Shown here piece by piece: positions 1 through 7,680 of a DNA stretch of 64,000 bases; the first letter of the stretch is position 1; every line of letters begins with the position of its first letter. The notes beneath the pieces are model-generated. The model was not told the origin of the DNA. It saw only the letters and a list, made by a program, of their open reading frames with translations, and searched no databases. Both the position numbers and the translations under genes were made by a program. Origin of the DNA: an uncultured Veillonella sp. (GTDB taxonomy: Bacteria > Bacillota > Negativicutes > Veillonellales > Veillonellaceae); the NCBI GenBank assembly GCA_900538355.1, contig UPXS01000004.1, positions 92,736-156,735 on the forward strand, read 5' to 3'.

Positions 1-2
1 CT

Positions 3-959
3 GTGATCTTACTTCATGAAGGAAGAAATAATATCCGTTTATCTGTACCAACTATTAGCTTGCGGGGAGATACGGTTGAATCTAAATCGAGTGACGGCCC
101 GTTATTTGTAGTTCGTGGTTTTACAAGTATCTTAATGGTGGGGCCACCACATGGTAAAGAATTTAGTAAACGTATGCATAATGAAGGTATCTATACATAT
201 CCAGGCTTAGAAAATGCATCTTGGAAAATCCTTAAAGCCAAGACACATGTAATGTACACAGAGTTTACACCAAGTAAGACGAAAACGACGTATGGTATTA
301 CGTATCTTGGTGGCGGGGATGTGAATGATCCATACCAAGATAAATTTGCTGAAGTGGTAATGAGTAATTATATTATCCCATCTATTGAGACTCTATCTAG
401 GCTGGATAATTATAGCCATGTTAAACATTGGGACAATTTCAGTTATCGTATTCCTAAAAAGGCTAAGTTAGTGAGCGAGGCTATAGAAGATAACAAATAT
501 GAGGTTCGTACTTATGAAGCCTCAGGAATTAAGATCCGTGTGTTACGCTTTCAAATAGACCCGAATGTTGTTGATAAAAGTTTGGCAAAAAAACAAATTT
601 TTGCATTTTTGAATAAATATGGTGACCTTGAGGCGCCTACACAGTATGCAACAGTTTGGAATAATGGTCTTCCAGGATTTCTAGTTGATCGATATAAATC
701 TAATGGGGAATCCTATTTACGCCATTTTACAAAGGATTCTGAATATTATTATAGTTATCGCATTGACTATGATGAAAGCAAATCTTCGTATAAGCATAAA
801 CAATTGCGCGATATGGTTGAGTATGTAGATTTTGATAATGTTGAAAGTTTACGAAAGGCACCTCAATGGCGTATAAGTGATAGCCATAAAAAGAAGCTTG
901 ATGCGGATCCTATCTTTAATCCGTGGTATATGGAATGGATTAAAATATTAACTCAATAA
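3..959 (+). CDS. Secreted protein of unknown function, paralogue A (5' end outside window)
   Basis: This is the C-terminal 318 residues or so of a gene that begins before the window; the first codons read straight in from the left edge. It aligns along its length with the complete protein at 1990-3246, sharing the blocks IRLSVP, GDTVESKS, VGPPHGK, YTYPGL, MSNYIIPSIE and PWYMEW. By analogy the missing part should hold a signal peptide and about 100 residues. Two more distant relatives lie at 4781-6022 and 6157-7506, so this is one member of a four-gene local family. No known enzymatic motif is visible and no function is claimed. Frame and stop (TAA) are clear. Confidence 0.85.
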   Translation: MILLHEGRNNIRLSVPTISLRGDTVESKSSDGPLFVVRGFTSILMVGPPHGKEFSKRMHNEGIYTYPGLENASWKILKAKTHVMYTEFTPSKTKTTYGITYLGGGDVNDPYQDKFAEVVMSNYIIPSIETLSRLDNYSHVKHWDNFSYRIPKKAKLVSEAIEDNKYEVRTYEASGIKIRVLRFQIDPNVVDKSLAKKQIFAFLNKYGDLEAPTQYATVWNNGLPGFLVDRYKSNGESYLRHFTKDSEYYYSYRIDYDESKSSYKHKQLRDMVEYVDFDNVESLRKAPQWRISDSHKKKLDADPIFNPWYMEWIKILTQ

Positions 960-1004
960 TAAATTTTGTTCTTAAATTTTATGGTATTAGATAGGGGTGA
1001 GCCA

Positions 1005-1406
1005 ATGGGTAAACTCAAATATATCAAAACTATCTTAGTGCTTTTGCTTAAGGTTTATCTTGTCTATCTATGGATTAACTTTGTAGAGACATTTGCTCAG
1101 CTACTCTATAATATCTATGTATTGAAAGTATATTCATTGGAGCATTTTGGTCTATTTCTATTCTTTCTCTTTGGTAATATATGCTGTATTCTGTGGCTCG
1201 TTTTATGGTGTAAGCGATTACCGCCAGCTTTTAACAAGCCCAAAATATACTATAAGATTAAAGATTGGATACGATCTAAGAAACAAGAAGCACCTATCTA
1301 TAAAGTCCTGTTTGTCAGTTTAGCGCTTATGTTAAAACTATGTTTTGTAGTGTATATCTTAATTACAGCTTCCATTATTTTAAGTATTCCATTGGTAAAC
1401 CTTTAG
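1005..1406 (+). CDS. Small multi-spanning membrane protein of unknown function
   Basis: A 133-residue protein with about four hydrophobic segments and a basic stretch in the middle (KRLPPAFNKPK, then KDWIRSKKQ). The start at 1005 is preferred over an in-frame start at 966 because GGGGTGA sits just ahead of it. It resembles two other small membrane proteins in this window (8683-9126 and 31394-31807): each has two N-terminal helices, a short cytoplasmic-type loop with an L(N/P)P...K.P motif, and further helices at the C terminus. It follows paralogue A by 45 bases and ends at a strong terminator. Function unknown. Confidence 0.7.
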   Translation: MGKLKYIKTILVLLLKVYLVYLWINFVETFAQLLYNIYVLKVYSLEHFGLFLFFLFGNICCILWLVLWCKRLPPAFNKPKIYYKIKDWIRSKKQEAPIYKVLFVSLALMLKLCFVVYILITASIILSIPLVNL

Positions 1407-1431
1407 TATTCTTTCAAACGTTAAATAAACT

Positions 1432-1472
1432 AAAAGCCGAGCTTTTAATTATTAGAATTAGCTCGGCTTTTA
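1432..1472 (+). terminator. Rho-independent terminator
   Basis: Inverted repeat AAAAGCCGAGC / GCTCGGCTTTT with a further pairing AT-rich loop, ending in a T run. It closes the 3-1406 transcription unit. A diverged copy lies at 3904-3943 in front of the second toxin-cassette copy, so the terminator was duplicated together with the cassette. Confidence 0.85.
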
Positions 1473-1508
1473 TTAGTTAATTCGTATATTTGTATAATAC
1501 GATGCTTA

Positions 1509-1537
1509 TTGTATCGTATATTAGTTCGTTCTATAAT
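1509..1537 (+). promoter_or_regulatory. Promoter of the type I toxin mRNA
   Basis: TTGTAT at 1509-1514 and TATAAT at 1532-1537 with a 17-base spacer, a near-consensus housekeeping promoter. The transcript would start near 1544. Its leader contains GACGAGG pairing with CCTC...CGTC (about 1553-1577), which could fold over the region ahead of the toxin ribosome binding site. The same promoter is kept at 3981-4009 and 7599-7627 where the toxin gene is gone. Confidence 0.75.
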
Positions 1538-1598
1538 AGACTTAGGATAGTTGGACGAGGTTGGGCCTCTCTTCGTCATTGAAGGGAGGGATAAGCCT

Positions 1599-1700
1599 AT
1601 GAGTGATTATGAAATAATCATGCTCTTATTACAGGTAATAACGGTTGTTATTGCTTTTGGGGCATTAATAGCGCTTATTTGTCTTACAAAAGACAAATAG
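1599..1700 (+). CDS. Putative holin-like type I toxin (33 aa)
   Basis: A 33-residue peptide starting MSDYEIIMLLLQ and ending LICLTKDK: a short polar N terminus, one membrane helix and a charged tail. This is the layout of the Firmicutes holin-like toxin peptides (Hol_Tox/TxpA/BsrG type), which depolarise membranes when not repressed by an antisense RNA. The ribosome binding site GGGAGGG lies about 9 bases upstream. A consensus promoter precedes it and a convergent consensus promoter (1805-1833, minus strand) points back across its 3' end, as expected for a type I toxin-antitoxin locus. The family call rests on pattern and arrangement only. Confidence 0.7.
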   Translation: MSDYEIIMLLLQVITVVIAFGALIALICLTKDK

Positions 1701-1798
1701 CCCTCCGTTGCCTAGTGTAACTAGATAACTGAAAGGCCATTTCTCAAGATTTCATTATTTTCGAGATGCGCCTGACGTTTCGACTCGTCTGACTATCT
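1700..1798 (-). ncRNA. Predicted antisense antitoxin RNA of the type I locus
   Basis: A minus-strand RNA should start near 1798 from the promoter at 1805-1833 and run towards the toxin gene, overlapping the 3' part of its mRNA. The predicted RNA begins with a GACG...CGTC hairpin and continues into the segment that base-pairs with the toxin transcript. Convergent transcription of a short membrane peptide and an overlapping RNA is the standard layout of txpA/ratA- and par-type systems. The 3' end is not determined from sequence; it may run into the toxin gene. Confidence 0.55.
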
Positions 1799-1804
1799 AC
1801 TTAT

Positions 1805-1833
1805 ATTATAGGGATAAAGGTATATATCGTCAA
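1805..1833 (-). promoter_or_regulatory. Promoter of the antisense antitoxin RNA
   Basis: On the minus strand TTGACG (1828-1833) and TATAAT (1805-1810) are separated by exactly 17 bases. It is stronger than the toxin promoter by match to consensus, which fits an antitoxin that must be made in excess. It is conserved at 4157-4185. Confidence 0.75.
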
Positions 1834-1989
1834 ATGGAGATAAACCTTATAAATATCAATTAGAAGTAACTCTTATATACTAAATTATAAAATTATTAAT
1901 TATAGGCACAGTCTTGTTTGCATAGTATACTTATGCTAACAAGGCTGTGCTTATTTATGTTGTAATGTGAGAGAAAAAGAGAGGGTTTT

Positions 1990-3246
1990 ATGTTACGTAA
2001 AAGTGTAATTATGATGGCACTAGCAGCTGCTTTCATCATGAATGTAAGTGCTGTGCAAATCAAAGTGCCAGCCGGGCAGCCGCCTATGCCTGGGGCAGAC
2101 ACGAGCATTCCTGCCAATGCATATGAGAATTATCGTCATATTAATGAGATAGCGGAGCAGAATGCAGAGGATTATAGTGAATTTATAAAATCACAACCTG
2201 TAAATCCTACATCTGGGATGGATAAGTTGTATCGAGAACGCCCTGGTTTGGCTAAGGCATTGGAGTTAGCAAATTATTCTCAGTCTACCGTTGTATTGAT
2301 TCATGAAGGGGATAAGAATATTCGATTATCCGTACCAAACATTAGCTTTCGTGGAGATACTGTAGAGTCTAAGTCTGGAAAAGGGCCGTTATATGCTGTA
2401 CGAAGCCTTAGTTCATTTTTAGTAGTAGGGCCTCCACATGGTAAAGTGCTCAATAAATATGCTGAAAAAGAAGGGAAATATACATATCCAGGTTTGCACG
2501 ATGCATCTTGGAAGCTAATGTCAAACAATGCCCATGTAATGTATACGGAGTTTACACCGAATGACTCAAAGACTACCTATGGGATTAGTTATGGCGGTTG
2601 GGTTAATACGGAGGATCCGTATCAGGATAAATCACCGGAAGTTGTGATGAGTAATTATATTATTCCATCTATAGAATCCTTGTCTGGATTAGATAATTAT
2701 AGTCGTGTTGAGCATTGGGGAAATTTCAGTTATCGTGTTCCTAAGACTGCAAAGTTAGTGAGTGAGGCTGTAGAGAATACTCAATATGATGTGAGAACCT
2801 ATGAGGATACAGGGGCCAAGATACGTGTAGTGCGTACCTCCATATTGGGTGAAAAACGAGATGGAACGGTCATCAAGAGTTCCATATTATCCTTTTTGAG
2901 AAAGTATAACGATTTAGAAACACCTACACAATATGCAGTCGTATGGAATAATGGTATCGCAGGCTCTTTGATCGATTCTTACAAGCCTAATGGAGAGTCT
3001 TATCTCCGTCATGTTGTGAAAGATTCTGTGTACTTTTACAGTTATCGTATTAATTATGATGAAAGTAAGACCTCTTATACACATAAACAATGGAGAGATA
3101 TGATTGAATATGTAGGCTTTGATGATGCGGTCAAACTCAGAAAAGGTCCACAATGGAGAGAAGACGGAAGCTATAAAGAGAAACTAGAAAGCGGCCCTAT
3201 ATTTATTCCTTGGTATATGGAGTGGGTTAAGCTATTGAATCAATAG
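1990..3246 (+). CDS. Secreted protein of unknown function, paralogue B
   Basis: A 418-residue exported protein. Residues 1-21 form a signal peptide ending near VSA. The mature N terminus has a V.IPAGADTSIPANAYENY-like segment, shared in looser form with 4781-6022 and 6157-7506. The most conserved blocks are IRLSVP (about 103), GDTVESKS, VGPPHGK, MSNYIIPSIE (about 220), the F.YRVPK block, VWNNG.(A/P)G and a final SYTHKQWRDMIEYV segment. There are no cysteines forming an obvious pair and no recognised catalytic motif. GAGAGGG lies 5 bases upstream of the ATG. It sits immediately downstream of the intact type I toxin cassette. Surface or periplasmic role is inferred only from the signal peptide. 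Confidence 0.85.
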   Translation: MLRKSVIMMALAAAFIMNVSAVQIKVPAGQPPMPGADTSIPANAYENYRHINEIAEQNAEDYSEFIKSQPVNPTSGMDKLYRERPGLAKALELANYSQSTVVLIHEGDKNIRLSVPNISFRGDTVESKSGKGPLYAVRSLSSFLVVGPPHGKVLNKYAEKEGKYTYPGLHDASWKLMSNNAHVMYTEFTPNDSKTTYGISYGGWVNTEDPYQDKSPEVVMSNYIIPSIESLSGLDNYSRVEHWGNFSYRVPKTAKLVSEAVENTQYDVRTYEDTGAKIRVVRTSILGEKRDGTVIKSSILSFLRKYNDLETPTQYAVVWNNGIAGSLIDSYKPNGESYLRHVVKDSVYFYSYRINYDESKTSYTHKQWRDMIEYVGFDDAVKLRKGPQWREDGSYKEKLESGPIFIPWYMEWVKLLNQ

Positions 3247-3303
3247 TGTGTAATATAGTGAATGTAGTTTGAGCTAATTATAAGAAATTTCAGGAGAGAG
3301 ACT

Positions 3304-3879
3304 ATGAAAACAAAATATATGGTTATGGGGCTTGTTGTAGGCCTACAATTGGTAAGTGGTTATAGTTATGTGACAGAGGCAAGTTGGCTTAGTAAAACTT
3401 GGGACCGTCTAGAAACGAATGCCGCGAAACAATCTTATGATTGGCCCAAAGCTGAGCAATATACTCACTATGCGGGTGGGCAAATTGTAGGTACTACCTT
3501 GCCAGATGAGGATATGATGGTCCTTGGTGTTTCATTAGGTAATACTTTTGATAGTGTAAAAGCTAGTCTAGGACAGCCTACTAAAGAAACTAGTAGAGGA
3601 CTTACCTATGGTGGGGTTACATTTGGAAACTTTAAAATGGATGGTGTGGGTCCTATTGTTACCTATATGATGATCGAGAATCGTGATGCCACAACACATA
3701 GAGGCATTGCCGTAGGCGACTCCATGCGAAAGGTCCTTAATGTATATGGCAGACCCGATTTAGTGGATACTAACAATCGATGGTTTTATGGGAAATACCG
3801 CTATCGAACTGATATGATGCATGGAATACAATTTGAACAAAAAGGCGATAAAGTCAGCAAGATTTTAATTTATAAATGA
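3304..3879 (+). CDS. Secreted protein with two G-x-S-hexad repeats, unknown function
   Basis: A 191-residue protein with a signal peptide (about residues 1-27). The mature part holds two copies of a short motif of the form G(V/I)..G(N/D)(T/S)...V...(L/Y)G(Q/R)P, at about 76-95 and 139-157, which resembles the pattern in BamE/SmpA-like and other small periplasmic domains. It lies 57 bases after paralogue B with AGGAGAGAG before the ATG and is likely cotranscribed with it. A terminator follows at 3904. Function unknown. Confidence 0.75.
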   Translation: MKTKYMVMGLVVGLQLVSGYSYVTEASWLSKTWDRLETNAAKQSYDWPKAEQYTHYAGGQIVGTTLPDEDMMVLGVSLGNTFDSVKASLGQPTKETSRGLTYGGVTFGNFKMDGVGPIVTYMMIENRDATTHRGIAVGDSMRKVLNVYGRPDLVDTNNRWFYGKYRYRTDMMHGIQFEQKGDKVSKILIYK

Positions 3880-3903
3880 TTATATTCTTACCATATCTAT
3901 GAA

Positions 3904-3943
3904 AAAAGCCGAGCTTTTAATTCATAGAATTAGCCCGGATTTT
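3904..3943 (+). terminator. Rho-independent terminator, duplicated copy
   Basis: AAAAGCCGAGC and GCCCGGATTTT form a stem with mismatches; clearly a diverged copy of the terminator at 1432-1472. It ends the paralogue B transcript. Confidence 0.65.
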
Positions 3944-3980
3944 ATTAGTTTATTCGTATATTTATATAATATAATTCTTA

Positions 3981-4009
3981 TTGTATCGTATATTAATGCA
4001 TCATATAAT
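3981..4009 (+). promoter_or_regulatory. Retained toxin promoter, cassette copy 2 (no toxin gene)
   Basis: TTGTAT (3981-3986), 17 bases, TATAAT (4004-4009). The downstream GACGAGGTTGG leader is present, but the next segment jumps straight to the sequence that follows the toxin stop codon in copy 1. The promoter is intact and can now transcribe into the flavin reductase gene at 4209. Confidence 0.65.
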
Positions 4010-4049
4010 GTGATTAGGAGAATTAGACGAGGTTGGAAAAATAAAAAAA

Positions 4050-4150
4050 TAGCCCTCCGTTGCCTAGTGTAACTAGATAACTGAAAGGCCATTTCTCAAG
4101 CTTTTATGTTTTCCGAGATGAGCTTGACGCAACTACTCGTCTGACTATCT
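4050..4150 (-). ncRNA. Predicted orphan antisense RNA, cassette copy 2
   Basis: This stretch is closely similar to the antitoxin RNA region of copy 1 (shared CCCTCCGTTGCCTAGTGT and following bases). Its minus-strand promoter (4157-4185) is intact but there is no toxin coding sequence on the opposite strand. If transcribed, the RNA would be an antitoxin without a cis toxin and could act in trans on the copy 1 mRNA. Extent is approximate. Confidence 0.45.
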
Positions 4151-4156
4151 ATCTAT

Positions 4157-4185
4157 ATTATAGAGTTAAAGATATATATCGTCAA
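4157..4185 (-). promoter_or_regulatory. Retained antisense promoter, cassette copy 2
   Basis: Minus strand TTGACG (4180-4185) and TATAAT (4157-4162) with a 17-base spacer, identical in both boxes to the copy 1 promoter although the surrounding sequence has drifted. Confidence 0.65.
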
Positions 4186-4208
4186 ATTAAGATAAACCGG
4201 AGGTCATT

Positions 4209-4745
4209 ATGAAAGCATTTGAAACAAAAGATTATAAAGCGTTTTCTATGTTTGAGGATCGTTGGGCTCTTGTTACAGCTGGTACGCCTGAGGATTTTAA
4301 TACTTGTACCGTTAGTTGGGGTAGTATGGGCAATGTATGGGGCCCTAATGGTGGTGACATGTCCACGGTGACGGTGTATATTCATCCGGCTCGTTACACT
4401 CAAGAGTTTATGGCTAAATACGATACGTTTACAGTTAGTTTCTTCCCTGAAAGCTATCGCAAGGCTCTTGGCTATTTAGGCTCTCATTCTGGTCGCGATG
4501 AAGATAAGGTGGCTAATTCTGGTTTAACACCGGTTGCAGCAGGTGATGGGGTAACTTTCAAAGAAGCAGATTTAACATTTGTATGTAAAAAACTGTATGA
4601 ACATCAATTTGATGAAGCTCACTTAGAGGATAACGTAAAGGAATATTATGCAGCAAATCCGTCTATGTATACCCAAGTTGGCAAAGATCGTTGGGAACCA
4701 CATTATATGTACATCGGCAAAGTAGTTGAGGCTATAGAGGGCTAG
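4209..4745 (+). CDS. Flavin reductase family protein, paralogue 1
   Basis: A 178-residue soluble protein of the flavin reductase-like/flavoredoxin fold (FMN-binding split barrel). Visible family features are the N-terminal ALVTAG block, the TVSWGSMG segment that in this fold contacts the flavin, VYIHPARYT, FTVSFFPE and the LGSHSGRDEDKV loop. The likely role is FMN- or FAD-dependent electron transfer or flavin reduction in the cytoplasm; the substrate cannot be read. GGAGG lies 7 bases before the ATG. It is preceded by toxin-cassette copy 2 and followed after 35 bases by the secreted paralogue C. The protein at 7681-8217 is a close duplicate. Confidence 0.8.
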   Translation: MKAFETKDYKAFSMFEDRWALVTAGTPEDFNTCTVSWGSMGNVWGPNGGDMSTVTVYIHPARYTQEFMAKYDTFTVSFFPESYRKALGYLGSHSGRDEDKVANSGLTPVAAGDGVTFKEADLTFVCKKLYEHQFDEAHLEDNVKEYYAANPSMYTQVGKDRWEPHYMYIGKVVEAIEG

Positions 4746-4780
4746 TCTTATATACAACTTATTTATATTGAGGGAATTGT

Positions 4781-6022
4781 ATGATTAAAAGAGCGATTTT
4801 AATAGGCCTTTATTCGTTTGGCCTTATAGTAACAGTACATGCTGCCAATATAAATCTTCCTGGTGGAGATGCCATGGTGCCTGATACTGCTTATGAAAGC
4901 TATTCTTATAATAGTGTTGATATGGATCTGGTAGAGGCTCAGTTTAGACGTCGCTCAGGCCCTGTGGTAGCGCAGACTGTGAAAAATGGGCGTAGAACGG
5001 TAGAGCAAGCTAAGGCATATATGGATGGTAATGCCAAGTTTTTAAAACGCCAAGCCAATCAAAGTACGGTGTTCATCTTTGACGATGATACACAGCATAT
5101 TCGCTTTTCTATGCCTTATCCAAGTCTTGAAAGTAAGGCGATTAATGATAACACTAATTCCGTTGTTAATGTCGTAAATGGTATTCCTCAATATTATATT
5201 AAAAGTATGAATGCAGATATCGTAGTCGATGTGGATGATAAGACTACCTATACGGATCGTGCTTTCACATATAAAACGGTAAAAAATGGTCAATGGCAGC
5301 AGAAGTATGGGATTATGACACTCATCCCCGGAAAAGAAGAGAAAGCTGAGCCGCGTACGAGTACGGGTGTTGAGTTTTCCCTGCCTAGTGATACGAACCA
5401 TGTATATCGTGTTAACATCATAAATCGTGGTAATGGCAATCCAGATCATATTAGGTATGCAGAAGGGGCTTTAGCGAATTATGTGATTCCATCGGTAGAG
5501 GATACAAAAGCGATAGATCGCTATTCTAATGTTGAGAAATGGGGAAACCTTGAATATCGTGTGCTCAAGAATAGTACGAGAAAAGCCGATTATGAGCCTA
5601 CCTCCTATGGTGAGGAAACGCACGTTTATAAGTTGGGAGATATAGTGCAGCTGATTAAGCGCCGCCCGATTTTTCCAAATGATGAAAAACATTTTTATTC
5701 AGGTGCTTTTTCTACGATGGATACGATGAGCCGAAAATACCCATATTCAGTTAATGATAATGCGACTATTTGGCGTAATGGTATGCCTGCATTTAGTGGC
5801 AGTGTAAAATTTGATAATGGTATTAATTATACATATTTTACAATCCGTGATGATAAATATGTGTACAGCATTGAAGTTGCTTATAAAGCCAATACGGTGA
5901 AGACGTCTTATCATGATATTCGTAATATGGTAGAAATGGCAAAATTGATCAATCGTCCGCATAAGCAAGAGTTTCCTGCGTTGAAGTACATTTGGGAGGC
6001 TGATGTTTTTAAATTGCCTTAA
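4781..6022 (+). CDS. Secreted protein of unknown function, paralogue C
   Basis: A 413-residue protein with a signal peptide (cleavage near VHA, residue 21). It is a diverged member of the local family: a mature N terminus INLPGGDAMVPDTAYESY, a STVFIFDDD..HIRFSMP block matching the STVVLIHEGDKNIRLSVP block of paralogue B, NYVIPSVE, and a C-terminal TSYHDIRNMVEMAK segment. It carries a central insertion relative to paralogue B. It begins 35 bases after the flavin reductase and is probably in the same transcript. A terminator between 6086 and 6123 separates it from the converging paralogue D. Confidence 0.8.
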   Translation: MIKRAILIGLYSFGLIVTVHAANINLPGGDAMVPDTAYESYSYNSVDMDLVEAQFRRRSGPVVAQTVKNGRRTVEQAKAYMDGNAKFLKRQANQSTVFIFDDDTQHIRFSMPYPSLESKAINDNTNSVVNVVNGIPQYYIKSMNADIVVDVDDKTTYTDRAFTYKTVKNGQWQQKYGIMTLIPGKEEKAEPRTSTGVEFSLPSDTNHVYRVNIINRGNGNPDHIRYAEGALANYVIPSVEDTKAIDRYSNVEKWGNLEYRVLKNSTRKADYEPTSYGEETHVYKLGDIVQLIKRRPIFPNDEKHFYSGAFSTMDTMSRKYPYSVNDNATIWRNGMPAFSGSVKFDNGINYTYFTIRDDKYVYSIEVAYKANTVKTSYHDIRNMVEMAKLINRPHKQEFPALKYIWEADVFKLP

Positions 6023-6085
6023 AGATTAATTAATATTTTGTCTATGTGTAGATACACTTATGCATAAAAAGAAATAGAGAAAGAA

Positions 6086-6123
6086 AAACAGCTAGTATTG
6101 CGATTTGCAGTACTGGCTGTTTT
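6086..6123. terminator. Bidirectional terminator between converging paralogues C and D
   Basis: ACAGC.AGTA.TGC pairs with GCA.TACT.GCTGT. A run of A precedes and TTTT follows, so it can end transcription from both sides. Confidence 0.7.
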
Positions 6124-6156
6124 GGTTACACATCTTATTAGATTTTGAACGATGTT

Positions 6157-7506
6157 TTAATGGGCATGGCTCTCCTCTGTATCTGGGAATAAAACATGCT
6201 CTTTTAGTTTAAAGCTAGGATTATTGGTAGACTCAAAAAACTCAATCATATTTCGTAATTTTTGAATCTCTTCAACACTTAAAAAACTTGGATAAAAGAT
6301 GATATAGGTAAAGCTATAGGTCCCATCATAGGATTGAAAGGTTAGGATGTGATCATCCTTATGAGGTGTATAGATGTGTGTGGATAATCCAGGAATATTA
6401 TTATTCCATATAACGGAATAATTAATATAATCTGATGTTGGCTGGGAATAGTATATATTCCAGAACGTATCTAAATTAATGTTAAAATTGTAATGCCCGT
6501 TTACAACAAGATCGCGCGCATATGGGTTTTTAGGAATATTATTAGTAGAAACAAAGAATGTTATGTTCCCCTTTTTGTAGTATCTAATATCTTGGTACTC
6601 GGTGCCTTTTTCCTCACCTATGTATATAGCGTCTTTTGGTACGCGGTATTGTACACCGTTTAAGTTTTCTATGCGTGAATATTGATTTAATTCATTTAGA
6701 TTTTGCACAGAAGGAAGCACATAATTAGCCAATAATTTATCTGTAGGAACTTTGTTCAGAATGGGGTTGTTATCATAATAGACAAACCCTGCATGATATA
6801 AGGGTTGACGCATGTTATAGTTCTTAAACTTAAAATTGATCGTGTCGATGGTCAAAGTTGTTTTTTTACCGTTTTCAAAGTGTGGCATCTTCATGCTATC
6901 CCAAGTGCTGTAGGTCAGAGTTGGGTATGAAAATACAGTGCCCTTTATATCAGAAATCTGTTTTGCCGGATTTTGTTTGGCCTTGTCTAGAAAGAAGTCA
7001 CGAACATTTTTATCTGTCAACTTTTCATAAGCTATTTTGGTGTTGCGCCAGTCGTAGTCTTTGGAATCTGCGTAGTCAATTTCTAAATTGAGACTTCCAT
7101 TATCGGTTAAAACCCGATAGTCTTCAATGGTTCGACTTGGGTTTTTGTAACGTCCTATATCATAATCACTTTTTTGGCCCGCTACTGGGAATGAAAGCCG
7201 AATTTGGTTGTATTGGTCATGAATGGAGATGACTGTATTATGGTAATGTTGACCGCGATATATAGAGGCAGCTTTAGCATACTCAATTTCGTTTTTACTA
7301 ATACCGTTAGCCTTGTCTTTTAACTTTAGTGTTTCCACATAGTTTGCTACATCCCTTTCAATATCAGGGTTCGTGGCTTGATAATTTATGTAGGCATCCT
7401 TTGGAATCTTTGAATCTGCACCAGGAATATTAACATCGATGGCTCCTATTGGTGATAATATAGTGCTTATCATAAAAGCACCCGCTAATAGTGGTAGTTT
7501 TGTCAT
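6157..7506 (-). CDS. Secreted protein of unknown function, paralogue D
   Basis: A 449-residue exported protein, the longest and most diverged of the four relatives. The signal peptide ends near residue 22; the mature protein starts IDVNIPGADSKIPKDAYINY, matching the start of paralogues B and C. Shared blocks are NTVISIHD..NQIRLSFP, NYVLPSVQNLNEL, the YRVPK block, YSVIWNNNIPG and an LRNMIEF segment near the end. It carries extra sequence around residues 120-230. On the minus strand, GGGAGATACTACC precedes the ATG. It is the only family member on the minus strand. No function can be assigned. Confidence 0.8.
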   Translation of the reverse strand: MTKLPLLAGAFMISTILSPIGAIDVNIPGADSKIPKDAYINYQATNPDIERDVANYVETLKLKDKANGISKNEIEYAKAASIYRGQHYHNTVISIHDQYNQIRLSFPVAGQKSDYDIGRYKNPSRTIEDYRVLTDNGSLNLEIDYADSKDYDWRNTKIAYEKLTDKNVRDFFLDKAKQNPAKQISDIKGTVFSYPTLTYSTWDSMKMPHFENGKKTTLTIDTINFKFKNYNMRQPLYHAGFVYYDNNPILNKVPTDKLLANYVLPSVQNLNELNQYSRIENLNGVQYRVPKDAIYIGEEKGTEYQDIRYYKKGNITFFVSTNNIPKNPYARDLVVNGHYNFNINLDTFWNIYYSQPTSDYINYSVIWNNNIPGLSTHIYTPHKDDHILTFQSYDGTYSFTYIIFYPSFLSVEEIQKLRNMIEFFESTNNPSFKLKEHVLFPDTEESHAH

Positions 7507-7598
7507 GGTAGTATCTCCCGTTTATACTCTCATATCTATTGATACTGTCATAATCCATTGGTTATGTTACTAAGTATAATTATATTACATAATACTTA

Positions 7599-7627
7599 TT
7601 GTACTGTATATTAGTGCATTATATAAT
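7599..7627 (+). promoter_or_regulatory. Retained toxin promoter, cassette copy 3 (toxin and antisense lost)
   Basis: TTGTAC (7599-7604), 17 bases, TATAAT (7622-7627), followed by the ACGAGGTTGGG leader and then directly by the AAGATAAACCGGAGGTCATT segment that leads flavin reductase paralogue 2. Everything between the leader and GATAAACC, including toxin and antisense promoter, is deleted. The promoter now serves the reductase. Confidence 0.65.
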
Positions 7628-7680
7628 GGGGTTAGGATAGTTATACGAGGTTGGGAAAATAAGATAAACCGGAGGTCATT

